Source: Algorimicrobium hallyeonense
GTDB lineage: Bacteria; Bacteroidota; Bacteroidia; Flavobacteriales; Flavobacteriaceae
NCBI RefSeq assembly: GCF_042657385.1
Contig: NZ_JBHSLA010000007.1
Location: 50,839-114,838, forward strand
Direction: 5' to 3'
DNA length: 64,000 bases
A program made the position numbers and the translations under genes. The notes under the pieces were generated by a model, which was given only the letters and a program-made list of their open reading frames with translations, was not told the DNA's origin and searched no databases. How positions within the stretch are numbered: position 1 is the stretch's first letter; each line of letters opens with the position of its first letter. This document shows, in pieces, positions 19,137 through 27,715 of this stretch.

Positions 19137-19817
19137 ATGAAACGTATTATTACAACATTACTATTTGCAGGAATTCTAATTTCTTGTAACTCATCAGACA
19201 AAACGAAACCGGTAATTGAAGAATCTTCTGAAATTAAAAAGCCTACAGATAGCGTAACAAATAAAGTCAATAAACAATTAAAAAAAATTGATTCAGACGA
19301 AGCACTAATTGCAACCGCATTAATGGCTGCTCCTGAAGTAAGCCGATCTGGCGCTAAAATTATAGGATACAATATGGCTGGTGAATTTGTGACCTTAAGA
19401 GAAGGTAACAATGAATTTATTATTCTTGCTGACGATCCGAATAAAGATGGATTCAGTGCCGCAGCGTATCATAAAGATCTTGAGCCATTCATGGCAAGAG
19501 GGCGCGCTTTGAAAGCGGAAGGAAAAAACCATCAAGAAATATTTGATATTCGTGAAGAAGAAGTGAAATCGGGAAAACTTAAAATGACCATTGGGTCAAC
19601 CTTGCACATTTACTATGGTCCTGATACGGATTATGATCCTGAAACAAGTAAAGTTGAAAACGCGAAACTTCGCTATGTCGTTTATATGCCATACGCAACA
19701 GCAGAATCTACAGGTTTACCAGAAGTTCCAATTGCTCAAAATCATCCTTGGATTATGAATCCAGGAACGCATAGAGCACATATTATGATTTCACCAGTAG
19801 CAGAAAACAGCAAGTAG
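19137..19817 (+). CDS. Lipoprotein of unknown function
   Basis: A 226-residue lipoprotein with lipobox Cys17 (GILISC). After a charged linker of about 45 residues comes a compact domain (about 60-220) with AAPEVSRSGAKIIGYN, FIILADDPNKDGFSAAAYH and, near the end, HPWIMNPGTHRAHIMI, which contains two His residues in a GTHRAH motif that could bind a metal. I do not recognise a named family. The frame extends to a TTG at 19095, but the ATG at 19137 begins a standard lipoprotein signal. It stands alone between the ABC exporter (divergent) and a pseudogene. Confidence 0.72.
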   Translation: MKRIITTLLFAGILISCNSSDKTKPVIEESSEIKKPTDSVTNKVNKQLKKIDSDEALIATALMAAPEVSRSGAKIIGYNMAGEFVTLREGNNEFIILADDPNKDGFSAAAYHKDLEPFMARGRALKAEGKNHQEIFDIREEEVKSGKLKMTIGSTLHIYYGPDTDYDPETSKVENAKLRYVVYMPYATAESTGLPEVPIAQNHPWIMNPGTHRAHIMISPVAENSK

Positions 19818-19851
19818 TATTTAGCTTATTCCAAAATACCCCTTGAATAAA

Positions 19852-20200
19852 ATGATTAACTTCAAAATCAATTCCGTTAAGGATACCGTTTGCCCTGAAT
19901 GTCATGGACGTGGTAAAAAAAATAATTAGCAAAGAAACAACTCCAATTCGTCCTAGAGGTCACCTCTACTTCTGCTTGAAGTGTTTGGGTTCTGGTTTGG
20001 TTTCAGCGCGTCATACACCTCGAACCGATACTAAAAATTATCCACACGCAGCTATTATTGCTGATGGCATTGGTGGTGTAGCGCTTGCTGTGGCTCGCAT
20101 CCATTGTGGAATTCCGTTTAAACTTTATGAGCGTGATAGTAATTTTGATGAACGCAATCAAGGTTACGGACTCACTTTACAACAAGCCAGCAAAGTCGTT
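19852..20200 (+). pseudogene. Remnant of a zinc-module flavin monooxygenase (paralog of the gene at 36653)
   Basis: The first 25 codons (MINFKINSV, then CPECHGRGKK) match the N-terminus of the intact protein at 36653, ending at a TAG at 19927. The next frame (from 19904) continues as RPRGHLYFCLKCLGSGL and then IADGIGGVALAVARIHCGIPF, YERDSNFDERNQGYGLTLQQASK. So there is one internal deletion plus a frameshift between the two CXXCXGXG motifs, and the coding sequence stops after about 60 residues of the FAD-binding domain. The dinucleotide-binding glycine motif is damaged (ADGIGG in place of GGGIGG). The rest of the gene is missing; the break point joins the duplicated radical SAM 5' segment at about 20199. 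Confidence 0.85.
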
Positions 20201-20278
20201 GCAGGATAGGCTGTATTTAGCTGCGTAAAGGGTGGTGTAATAAATAGGATTTGAGATGGCATCGTGCTAAAATAGCGT
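20199..20278 (+). repeat. Duplicated 5' end of the radical SAM gene (matches 16999-17078)
   Basis: Bases 20201-20260 match 17001-17060 at 56 of 60 positions without gaps, in the same + strand orientation, and similarity goes on through the start codon into the upstream region to about 20278. The offset is exactly 3,200 bp. In this copy the start codon context and -7 box are eroded. It is a scar of a segmental duplication followed by deletion. Confidence 0.85.
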
Positions 20279-20347
20279 ACCTTAAAATAAGTTGCTTAAA
20301 ATGGTATCATATTGTATCTATAAATCCAAACCATAAAGCAAAAAACC

Positions 20348-20355
20348 TATCTTTG
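20348..20355 (+). promoter_or_regulatory. -7 promoter box of the dihydrouridine synthase gene
   Basis: TATCTTTG matches TAnnTTTG, 17 nt before the ATG at 20373. Confidence 0.55.
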
Positions 20356-20372
20356 CACAACTAAATAACATC

Positions 20373-21341
20373 ATGGCTCATACGCTTCTTTCATCACCTT
20401 TGCAGGGTTTTACAGATTTCAGGTTTCGCAATGCTTTCAATCAGTACTTCGGTGGTATTGATACGTTTTATGCGCCTTATATTAAGCTTAATGGCAAACT
20501 GAAAATTAAGCAATCTTATCAAAATGATTTGTTACCAGAAAACAATGCGACTATAGAAGTTATTCCGCAAGTAATGACCAATGATCCAGATGAATTTTTA
20601 TTTGTTATCAAATACGTTCAAAGTTTAGGTTACAAGGAGCTAAACTGGAATTTAGGTTGTCCTTATCCCATGGTTACCAAGTCTGGAATGGGTTCTGGTT
20701 TAATTTGTAACCCGTCACGAATTGACGAAGTTTTACACAGAGCGCATAATGAAACGGATATTTTAGTATCTATGAAAATGCGTATGGGCTATGAACATAC
20801 TGAAGAAATTTTAGATGCCTTTCCTATTTTAGATAAGTATCCGCTTAAGAACATTGCCATACATGCTAGAATTGGCAAGCAACTTTATAAAGGCCCTGTG
20901 GATTTAGATGCGTTTGAAAAATGCATTAGTAGCACCAAGCACAAATTGTATTACAATGGTGATATTACCAGTGTTTCTGCTTTTAAAGCCATGAAAAAAC
21001 GCTTTCCGAGTATTGATCATTTTATGATTGGGCGCGGCCTAATTGCCGATCCGTTTTTACCAAGTATGATAAAAAATGACACCACAGACTATCCTGAAAA
21101 TAGGTGGGAAACATTTTCTAAATTTCATGATACTATTTATCAGCAATACGACGAATACTTGTCTGGACCAACACCTATAAAAATGAAAATGCTCGGTTTT
21201 TGGGAATTCTTTTCACAATCGACTTCCAATCCACAAAAAGTATATAAAGCTATAAAAAAAGCTTCAAACCCAACAAAATATAGACAAGCAGTTGATAAAA
21301 TTTTAAGTACGGAAATGAGCATTAAAAATTCACGGAAATAG
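20373..21341 (+). CDS. tRNA-dihydrouridine synthase (Dus family)
   Basis: A 322-residue FMN-dependent TIM-barrel enzyme that reduces uridines in the tRNA D-loop using NADPH. The N-terminal SSPLQGFTDFRFRNAF fits the FMN-binding start of Dus. The catalytic Cys is in LNWNLGCPYPMVTKSGMGSGL, where the canonical LNxGCP has become LNxxLGCP. SMKMRMG, IHARIGKQLYKG and MIGRGLIADPF are the following FMN-pocket strands. The sequence is closest in feel to the DusC/Dus group of Bacteroidota; the position modified cannot be told. Confidence 0.9.
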   Translation: MAHTLLSSPLQGFTDFRFRNAFNQYFGGIDTFYAPYIKLNGKLKIKQSYQNDLLPENNATIEVIPQVMTNDPDEFLFVIKYVQSLGYKELNWNLGCPYPMVTKSGMGSGLICNPSRIDEVLHRAHNETDILVSMKMRMGYEHTEEILDAFPILDKYPLKNIAIHARIGKQLYKGPVDLDAFEKCISSTKHKLYYNGDITSVSAFKAMKKRFPSIDHFMIGRGLIADPFLPSMIKNDTTDYPENRWETFSKFHDTIYQQYDEYLSGPTPIKMKMLGFWEFFSQSTSNPQKVYKAIKKASNPTKYRQAVDKILSTEMSIKNSRK

Positions 21342-21808
21342 CTTTTGGCACCAAGTACCAATTTCTAGTTTTAAAAAGAAACATATTGGGCAAATTACAA
21401 GAAAAAACGATTATAAAATGCCAATAGTAAACGGCGTTAACAACCGTTTGCTCTAAATTTGCTTAATTGGAATATAAGGACTATGTTTACCTTTTAATGG
21501 CAAATAAATTGCTGTGAGAATAGAAATTATGAATCTAATTGTAACAAACTGCCTAATTACTTTTTACGAAAATTTCGTGAGCAGGTTTTTTGGTGGTTAT
21601 TTCTATTTTGAATTATCTCCAAAACGCCAAATTATCTTCCTGAATTAATCAGGCATAGCGCGTGTGCCTGAACAACTCCTTTACATTATTTAATACAGAA
21701 ATTTTTCAATTTAAACATCCTGAATACCTGTGCTCGCATTAAAATAACGTATAAATATGGAGTTAAAACGATGTTCTATTTTTTACCTAAAATTAAAATA
21801 ACAATATC
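21342..21808 (+). other. 467-bp stretch with no gene seen
   Basis: No open frame of convincing length and no tRNA-like fold was found. The stretch holds a small palindrome (CCTGA, 5 bases, TCAGG near 21641) and another near 21570 (ACGAAAATTTCGT), neither followed by a T run. Confidence 0.5.
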
Positions 21809-21922
21809 ATGGCTAAATTAAGAAAGAAGCTTACAAAAGCAGAATTAAACGATAGGAAACAAGAGAAGATTTTAAAGAAAATGGAAGATAAAAAAATGAA
21901 GAAACGGAAATCAAGAGTCTAG
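21809..21922 (+). CDS. Small very basic protein of unknown function
   Basis: A 37-codon frame, MAKLRKKLTKAEL onward, made almost wholly of Lys, Arg, Glu and Leu and likely one amphipathic helix. It starts at a clear ATG and is followed 30-70 bp later by a strong terminator, which supports a real transcript. The short highly charged pattern resembles small nucleic-acid- or ribosome-associated proteins of flavobacteria, but no family is recognised. Confidence 0.5.
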   Translation: MAKLRKKLTKAELNDRKQEKILKKMEDKKMKKRKSRV

Positions 21923-21954
21923 CGTTATGGTTTATTAAATTTTCCTTAATTATT

Positions 21955-21995
21955 AAAAAAAAGGCTGTGAATTTTTATTTACAGCCTTTTTTTTT
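21955..21995 (+). terminator. Rho-independent terminator
   Basis: Stem AAGGCTGT / ACAGCCTT (extended by A/T pairs), 12-nt loop, and a run of T through 21995. It closes the small-protein transcript. Confidence 0.85.
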
Positions 21996-22107
21996 GGAAA
22001 ATATCACCTAATTATTCTGCCACCAAAAAACATTGAATGCAGGGTTCGGCTAATTAAAAAAATAGTTTTACCTTATTGAATTAGGAAAACAAAAACGTAC
22101 ATAAATT

Positions 22108-22614
22108 ATGAGTAGAGGATTTGTAAAAGAAGATGACCAAGAAGACATACCTTTTGTAGCACCACGAGCAGATTTGCCTGAAGGTGTAACAAACTACGTG
22201 ACTCCAAATGGAATTAATGAATTATTGGTGGAAAAACAAGCCTTTGCGGATGAAAAAGAACAATTAGATAATACAAACGAAAAAGAAAGACGTATTGCCA
22301 TAAACCATATAAACGCCAAATTGCAATTACTAACAAACAGAATAGCAACCGCAAAAATTGTTGATTTATCCAAACAACCGCAAGATGAAATTCGGTTTGG
22401 CGCATTAATTACCCTTAAAATTGGAAGTGCCAAAACGTTTCAAAAATATCAAATAGTTGGTGTGGATGAAGCCGATATTGCGAAAGGTAAAATTTCCTTC
22501 ATCTCACCAATCGCGAGATTGTTAACGGATAAAAAGGTAGGCGAAAAAGCTATTTTAAAACTGGCCAAAGAGGATCGGGTTTTTGAAATCATGGATATTT
22601 CTTATGAAAGTTAA
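22108..22614 (+). CDS. GreA/GreB-family elongation factor-like protein
   Basis: A 168-residue protein. Residues about 30-95 form the coiled-coil (TPNGINELLVEKQAFADEKEQL and onward) that enters the RNA polymerase secondary channel. Residues about 100-165 form the FKBP-like C-terminal domain (VVDL-like strand, GALITLKIG, KYQIVGVDEADIAKGKISFISPIARLLTDKKVGEKAIL). The GreB-like tail SPIARxLxxKKVGExA is well kept. It should rescue backtracked RNA polymerase by stimulating transcript cleavage. It is convergent with the polymerase gene downstream. Confidence 0.85.
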   Translation: MSRGFVKEDDQEDIPFVAPRADLPEGVTNYVTPNGINELLVEKQAFADEKEQLDNTNEKERRIAINHINAKLQLLTNRIATAKIVDLSKQPQDEIRFGALITLKIGSAKTFQKYQIVGVDEADIAKGKISFISPIARLLTDKKVGEKAILKLAKEDRVFEIMDISYES

Positions 22615-22717
22615 ACACAGTAAACTACCTGAAGGGAAATCCACGAAGCATTGGTAAGAAATGAGCTTTTAATGTTAAGGCCAACTTTCAGGGAATTATA
22701 CCCTTTGACAGAGCCAA

Positions 22718-25675
22718 TTAGTTTAACCGTGGATCTGGTTTTAATGCCATTTTTTGAGTCCAAATAATTTCAACACTGCAAAAATCAAATTCTTCGGTTA
22801 TTTTCCCATAGCACGCATATATTCCAATGCCATGAATGGGATATTTTTCTACCGTATCATGAAAGTGTACGGTATCAAAATAACACCCTTCATCATCTAC
22901 AAATGTGCAAAACCGCATGAGTTTTCCTGTAGCACCTTTATGAAATCGTGTATTTACCAACTTACCATATAACAGCACGTTTTTAGTTCGGTGTTGAAAC
23001 ATGTTTTTGGCTTTAATATGTTCCCGAATGGGTTCGTTTATCAAATCAAAATAATTGCACAAAGGGAAACCCAATAATTCCATTTGGTCATAAGCATCTT
23101 CTATCCAACTGGAACTAAGTGTTGGCAAGGTAAAGGCTTTATGGTTTGGTTTGAATAATTGTTTTTGAGGTGTTTTTGCTTTACTAGAATTTATCTTAAA
23201 AATAGCATTCCAAAGCAATTCGGATTTGGGGATTTCTGTAAAACTAAACGCACCAATTCTAATTAAAATGGTTAATTGTTCAATACTAATCACCACGCGA
23301 TCAATAAAATCATCCAACGATTTGAATGTACCATACAACTGCCGTTCGGTTAAAATCCGTTTTACCGTATAACTTTCTAAATTTTTAAGATAACCAAAGC
23401 CTAAATAAATCGTGTTTCCTTCTATTGTATTGGGATGGTCACTTTTATTAATACAGGGTGTTTTTATAATGCCCTGACACATTTTTGTTTCATGAATATA
23501 ATGTTCGGTGCTATAAAATCCGCCGCCATTATTTAAAACAGCCACCATAAATTCCAACGGATAATAACATTTTAAATACAAACTCTGATAACTTTCCACG
23601 GCATAAGAAGCCGAATGTCCTTTTGCAAATGCATAGCCTGCAAAACTTTTTATTTGCTCCCAAACTTCCAGTGTTAATGCATCTGTATAGCCTTTAGTTT
23701 TACAATTGGCTATAAATTTATCTTCAACCGCTTGAAATTCGGCTCTCGACCTAAATTTACCACTCATACCACGCCGCAACACATCGGCTTCTCCTAAAGT
23801 TAAGCCTGCAAATTGATTAGCCACTTTTAGCACATCTTCTTGATATACCATAATGCCATAGGTTTCTGGCATAATCTTTAACAATATCGGATTGGCTTCT
23901 TTCCGACGTTCTGGATGTCTTTGGCGTTTAATAAATTCTTGTTTCATCCCTGAACCCGAAACGCCTGGCCTGATAATGGAACTTGCTGCCACCAATCCTA
24001 AATAATCTTGGGTTTGGAGTTTACACATTAAACCTCTCATGGCTGGCGATTCTACATAATAAGCACCTGTGGCTTTTCCGTTTTTTAATAGCGCATTTAC
24101 TTTGGGATCTGTTTTAAATTTTTCAACATCTGTGATATCAATTTCGGGTGCTTCGGGTCTGTTATATTTAATAATTTCTAACGTGTCTTTAATTTTTGCT
24201 AATCCACGTTGTCCTAAAATATCGAATTTAAAAATCCCAGCATCTTCGGCAATAATCATATCAAATTGCACAGTAGGAAATCCTTTTGGTGGCATATTGG
24301 TTGCTGAATAATAATGAATAGGTTTATCTAATATTAAAATCCCACAGGAATGTACACTAACATAATTAGGAAAACCCTGAATTAATTCGCCATACTTAAT
24401 GACCAAAGCACCCATTTCATCAAATTCTGGTTTTTGATATCTACCGGTACATATTTTATCTATTTCTTCTTTTGGCATGCCAAAAACCTTTCCTAATTCT
24501 CGAACAACCGCTCGGAATTTAAAGGTGTTATAAACAGCTAATAGTGCGACATTTTTAAAGCGCTTAAAAATATATTCGGTAATATCATTGCGCTCTTTCC
24601 ACGAGAAATCGATATCAAAATCAGGTGGCGATTTTCGGAATGGATTAATAAACCGTTCAAAATACAAATCCAATTCTATGGGATCTACATCGGTAATTCC
24701 TATAATGTATGCTACAATACTATTGGCACCACTTCCCCTTCCTACATGAATGTACCCTTGACTTTTTGAATAACTCACAATATCATAATTGATAAGAAAA
24801 TAGGATACAAAATTCATCTCCTTAATCGTTTTGAGTTCGGTTTCTAAACGTTCTCGTACTTTTTCGGAAGGATATGGGTAACGTCTGTAAATTTTCTGCT
24901 CGCAGAGTTTTTTTAAGTAATTAAAATCGGCGTCTTCTGATTCTAAATACAAACTTTGATTTTGAGAAATTCTATCCGCTCCAAAATTAAATTCAACAGA
25001 ACACGCTTTTAATAATTGCTTCGTGTTTTCTAAAATAAATGGAAACAATTGAAAAATTTCTGCTAAATCCGCTTCGGGATACATTTTATCATGCTCACTA
25101 CATTCCTCTGTTTTTGATAATTTACTCAACAAAGTATTATTATCAATGGCGCGCAACAAACGGTGTGCATTAAAATCTTTTTTATTCCGAATAGTCACTT
25201 GTTGTTGAATAACCAGTTTATCTTCATAATCCTTATAAATTGTAAAGGGTAACTTTTTAAGGTCATTAATAGTAATACCTATAAACTCAAAATTTTCAAA
25301 TTTGGTTTTCTCAAGTTGCATAACTTGTTCCAACGGGTAAATTACAAACGCATTCTCAAATTTTGGGGACAGGTCTGGAAGCCGCTTTTTTTGATGTGCG
25401 TATTCCGATAAAAAAGTATTCAGTTCCTGAAAGCCGTCATTGTTTTTTGCAATTCCTACAAATTGTTGTTTTGCGCCATTTCTAAAATCGATTCCTATAA
25501 CGGGTTTTATGTTATAATCTTTCGCTTTTCGAATAAAATTTAAACAAGCCGATGTATTATTAATATCGGTTAACGCTAAATGTTTCACGCCATTTGCTTT
25601 AGCCAATTCCAAAAGATCAACTTCTGAAAATGTGCCAAAACGCAAGGAATAATATGAGTGACAATTAAGATACAT
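22718..25675 (-). CDS. DnaE-type DNA polymerase III alpha subunit, second copy in an SOS-like operon (DnaE2/ImuC-like)
   Basis: A 985-residue C-family polymerase, shorter than replicative DnaE (about 1,150-1,450), as expected for error-prone DnaE2/ImuC. The N-terminal PHP domain (about 1-200) has lost the first His of its HxH motif: residues 4-6 read Asn-Cys-His, so PHP exonuclease activity is doubtful. Palm motifs are HVGRGSGANS (310-319) and PDFDIDF (351-357) with catalytic aspartates. The helix-hairpin-helix and OB regions follow. Its ATG overlaps the stop of the Y-family polymerase by one base (TAATG), so the two are translationally coupled. The role in translesion synthesis is inferred from this pairing. 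Confidence 0.88.
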   Translation of the reverse strand: MYLNCHSYYSLRFGTFSEVDLLELAKANGVKHLALTDINNTSACLNFIRKAKDYNIKPVIGIDFRNGAKQQFVGIAKNNDGFQELNTFLSEYAHQKKRLPDLSPKFENAFVIYPLEQVMQLEKTKFENFEFIGITINDLKKLPFTIYKDYEDKLVIQQQVTIRNKKDFNAHRLLRAIDNNTLLSKLSKTEECSEHDKMYPEADLAEIFQLFPFILENTKQLLKACSVEFNFGADRISQNQSLYLESEDADFNYLKKLCEQKIYRRYPYPSEKVRERLETELKTIKEMNFVSYFLINYDIVSYSKSQGYIHVGRGSGANSIVAYIIGITDVDPIELDLYFERFINPFRKSPPDFDIDFSWKERNDITEYIFKRFKNVALLAVYNTFKFRAVVRELGKVFGMPKEEIDKICTGRYQKPEFDEMGALVIKYGELIQGFPNYVSVHSCGILILDKPIHYYSATNMPPKGFPTVQFDMIIAEDAGIFKFDILGQRGLAKIKDTLEIIKYNRPEAPEIDITDVEKFKTDPKVNALLKNGKATGAYYVESPAMRGLMCKLQTQDYLGLVAASSIIRPGVSGSGMKQEFIKRQRHPERRKEANPILLKIMPETYGIMVYQEDVLKVANQFAGLTLGEADVLRRGMSGKFRSRAEFQAVEDKFIANCKTKGYTDALTLEVWEQIKSFAGYAFAKGHSASYAVESYQSLYLKCYYPLEFMVAVLNNGGGFYSTEHYIHETKMCQGIIKTPCINKSDHPNTIEGNTIYLGFGYLKNLESYTVKRILTERQLYGTFKSLDDFIDRVVISIEQLTILIRIGAFSFTEIPKSELLWNAIFKINSSKAKTPQKQLFKPNHKAFTLPTLSSSWIEDAYDQMELLGFPLCNYFDLINEPIREHIKAKNMFQHRTKNVLLYGKLVNTRFHKGATGKLMRFCTFVDDEGCYFDTVHFHDTVEKYPIHGIGIYACYGKITEEFDFCSVEIIWTQKMALKPDPRLN

Positions 25676-26889
25676 TAGTGTTTACGGTGTGCTAAAATTA
25701 CGGGTGGTTCGCCATTAAATGGATTTTTAAAACGTCCAATGGTTTTTGCGCCCATGGACGCGGCGCGCTGAATACTTAATTCGCCATATTTACTCCGAAT
25801 GGTATCCATAGCGTTATATAAATTAAGCATGTTTTCGGTATCATCAAACAAATTAATTTGATAGTTTCCTGTAACAATATGGGTGAACTTAACGCCTACC
25901 AAACGGATTAATAAACGCCGTTGGTACAGTTTATCAAATAGTTCCAAAACTGCAGGCACAAGAATATGGTCTGCACTGGTGTAGGGAATTTTAATTTGTT
26001 TGGTATAGGTATTAAAATCGGAATACCTGATTTTAACAGCAATACAAGCTGTTAACTTATCGGCTCTTCGTAACTGAAACGCTAGATTTTCCGCCATGGC
26101 AAAAATAGTGGTTCGTAATTTTACCACATCAATGGTATCTTTGGTAAACGTGCGCTCGGTAGAAATAGATTTACGCTCATGAAACGGAATTAATGGTGGA
26201 TTATCAATACCATTGGCACGCTTCCAAATAGTTTTACCGTTGGCACCCAAAACACTTATCATCATTTCCAAAGGCATTTGCTGAACCACATGCACTTTCT
26301 CCACTCCCAAATTCCGTAAAATCTGATAGGTTTTTTCGCCAACAGACGGAATTTTCCGAATAGATAATGGTGCTAAAAACGATTTTTCAAAACCCATATC
26401 AATCCGTAATTGATTATTCGGTTTGGCTTCACCTGTAGCCACTTTGGACACAATTTTATTGGCTGATAACCCAAACGAAATAGGCAATCCGGTTTCTCTT
26501 ATAATTTCCTGGCGCAATTCTGAAGCATATTTATAACTCCCAAAAAATTTATCCATTCCGCTTAAATCGGCATAAAATTCATCAATACTTGCTTTTTCAA
26601 AAACAGGCACGCGCTCTTTAATAATTTCAGTCACCAGATGTGAATATTTGGTGTAGGTAGATGAATCGCCTCTAATAACAACCGCTTCCGGACATAAGCG
26701 TCTAGCTACTTTCATGGACATACCGGAATGCACACCAAAACGTCTGGTTTCATAGCTACAAGCTGCTACCACACCTCTATCGCCAATTCCGCCAACTAAC
26801 AATGGCCGTTTTTGTAATCGGCTATCAATCAGGCGTTCACAGGACACAAAAAAGGTGTCTAAATCCAGATGTAAAACTTGTTTGCTCAT
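25675..26889 (-). CDS. dinB: Y-family DNA polymerase (DinB/Pol IV type)
   Basis: A 404-residue translesion polymerase. Catalytic carboxylates are in HLDLDTFF (Asp9) and SIDEFYADLS (Asp103, Glu104); the steric-gate position is Phe13-Phe14. A helix-hairpin-helix thumb and a little-finger domain follow (ISTERTFTKDT and onward). It is intact, unlike ImuB-type polymerases, which lack catalytic residues. The start lies 4 nt from a -7 box that abuts the 37-bp palindrome shared with the divergent LexA-like gene, so control by that repressor is likely. It forms an operon with the DnaE-type gene. Confidence 0.92.
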   Translation of the reverse strand: MSKQVLHLDLDTFFVSCERLIDSRLQKRPLLVGGIGDRGVVAACSYETRRFGVHSGMSMKVARRLCPEAVVIRGDSSTYTKYSHLVTEIIKERVPVFEKASIDEFYADLSGMDKFFGSYKYASELRQEIIRETGLPISFGLSANKIVSKVATGEAKPNNQLRIDMGFEKSFLAPLSIRKIPSVGEKTYQILRNLGVEKVHVVQQMPLEMMISVLGANGKTIWKRANGIDNPPLIPFHERKSISTERTFTKDTIDVVKLRTTIFAMAENLAFQLRRADKLTACIAVKIRYSDFNTYTKQIKIPYTSADHILVPAVLELFDKLYQRRLLIRLVGVKFTHIVTGNYQINLFDDTENMLNLYNAMDTIRSKYGELSIQRAASMGAKTIGRFKNPFNGEPPVILAHRKH

Positions 26890-26893
26890 ACCG

Positions 26894-26901
26894 CAAAGTT
26901 A
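26894..26901 (-). promoter_or_regulatory. -7 promoter box of dinB-dnaE2
   Basis: The minus strand reads TAACTTTG, an exact TAnnTTTG match, ending 4 nt before the dinB ATG and touching the left edge of the palindrome. Confidence 0.65.
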
Positions 26902-26938
26902 GCTACATTATTAAGCAATTATTGCTTATATTTGTAGC
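26902..26938. promoter_or_regulatory. 37-bp dyad-symmetric operator candidate between dinB and the LexA-like gene
   Basis: Two nested inverted repeats share one centre at 26920: outer arms GCTACA (26902-26907) and TGTAGC (26933-26938), inner arms TAAGCAA (26912-26918) and TTGCTTA (26922-26928). Both are perfect and the spacers are equal (4 nt each side). The right half overlaps the + strand -7 box and the left edge touches the - strand -7 box, ideal for repressing both divergent promoters. Confidence 0.8.
26927..26934 (+). promoter_or_regulatory. -7 promoter box of the LexA-like gene
   Basis: TATATTTG matches TAnnTTTG and lies inside the right half of the palindrome, 7 nt before the ATG at 26942. 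Confidence 0.65.
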
Positions 26939-26941
26939 ATT

Positions 26942-27715
26942 ATGAAAAATATCACTAAAAATATTCGGCACCTTCGCCATCTCAAGGGGTTAACGCAAGA
27001 AGTGTTTGCGGACGACTTAAAAATTACACGTTCTCGAATTAGTTCGTATGAAGAAGGTCGCTCTACGCCTTCTATTGACATGCTTATTAAATTGTCAAAT
27101 TACTTTAAAATTCCTGTGGATATTCTAATAAAAAACGATTTAACCAAGTCTAAAGACACCTCCTTTATTGACATTGGAAACACCCGTGTTTTATTTCCCA
27201 TAACGGTTGATGATGACAATGAAAATTTAATTGAAGTGGTTCCCATTAAAGCTTCTGCTGGTTATTTATCCGGTTATGATGACCCCGAATATATAGAGCA
27301 ATTACAAAAAATTAAATTGCCATTTTTACCATCGGGAAAACACCGTGCGTTTCCTATTAAGGGAGATTCTATGTTGCCTTTAAAAGAAGGTTCTTATGTG
27401 GTTGGTAAATTTGTTGAAGATAGACGTGATATTTCAAGCAACCGAACCTATGTTTTATTAACGCTAAACGACGGTATGGTTTACAAGCGCGTTATTAACA
27501 ACATTAAAGAAACAAATAGTTTACTGTTGGTTTCAGATAATCCACTCTACAAACCTTATGAAATACCTATAGATGAAGTGTTGGAGCTATGGGAATTTAC
27601 ATGCAGTATTAACACTCAAGAATACTACCAAGAAGAGTTAAAAATCAGTAGTATTATAACCATGTTTAACAGTTTAGGTGTCGAACTTAAATCATTAGAA
27701 AAACATATTAGATGA
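26942..27715 (+). CDS. LexA-like repressor: XRE helix-turn-helix plus S24 self-cleaving peptidase domain
   Basis: A 257-residue protein. Residues 1-62 are an XRE/Cro helix-turn-helix (IRHLRHLKGLTQEVFADDL, RSRISSYEEGRSTPSIDML). Residues about 100-220 are a LexA/UmuD peptidase with the nucleophile Ser143 in GDSMLP, the general base Lys182 in GMVYKRV, and an Ala106-Gly107 pair in the linker as the likely self-cleavage site. Classical LexA has a winged helix, so this is a phage-repressor-like analog. It sits divergent from the polymerase operon across a 37-bp palindrome and overlaps the next gene by 4 bp (ATGA). A role as damage-responsive repressor is inferred. Confidence 0.88.
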   Translation: MKNITKNIRHLRHLKGLTQEVFADDLKITRSRISSYEEGRSTPSIDMLIKLSNYFKIPVDILIKNDLTKSKDTSFIDIGNTRVLFPITVDDDNENLIEVVPIKASAGYLSGYDDPEYIEQLQKIKLPFLPSGKHRAFPIKGDSMLPLKEGSYVVGKFVEDRRDISSNRTYVLLTLNDGMVYKRVINNIKETNSLLLVSDNPLYKPYEIPIDEVLELWEFTCSINTQEYYQEELKISSIITMFNSLGVELKSLEKHIR

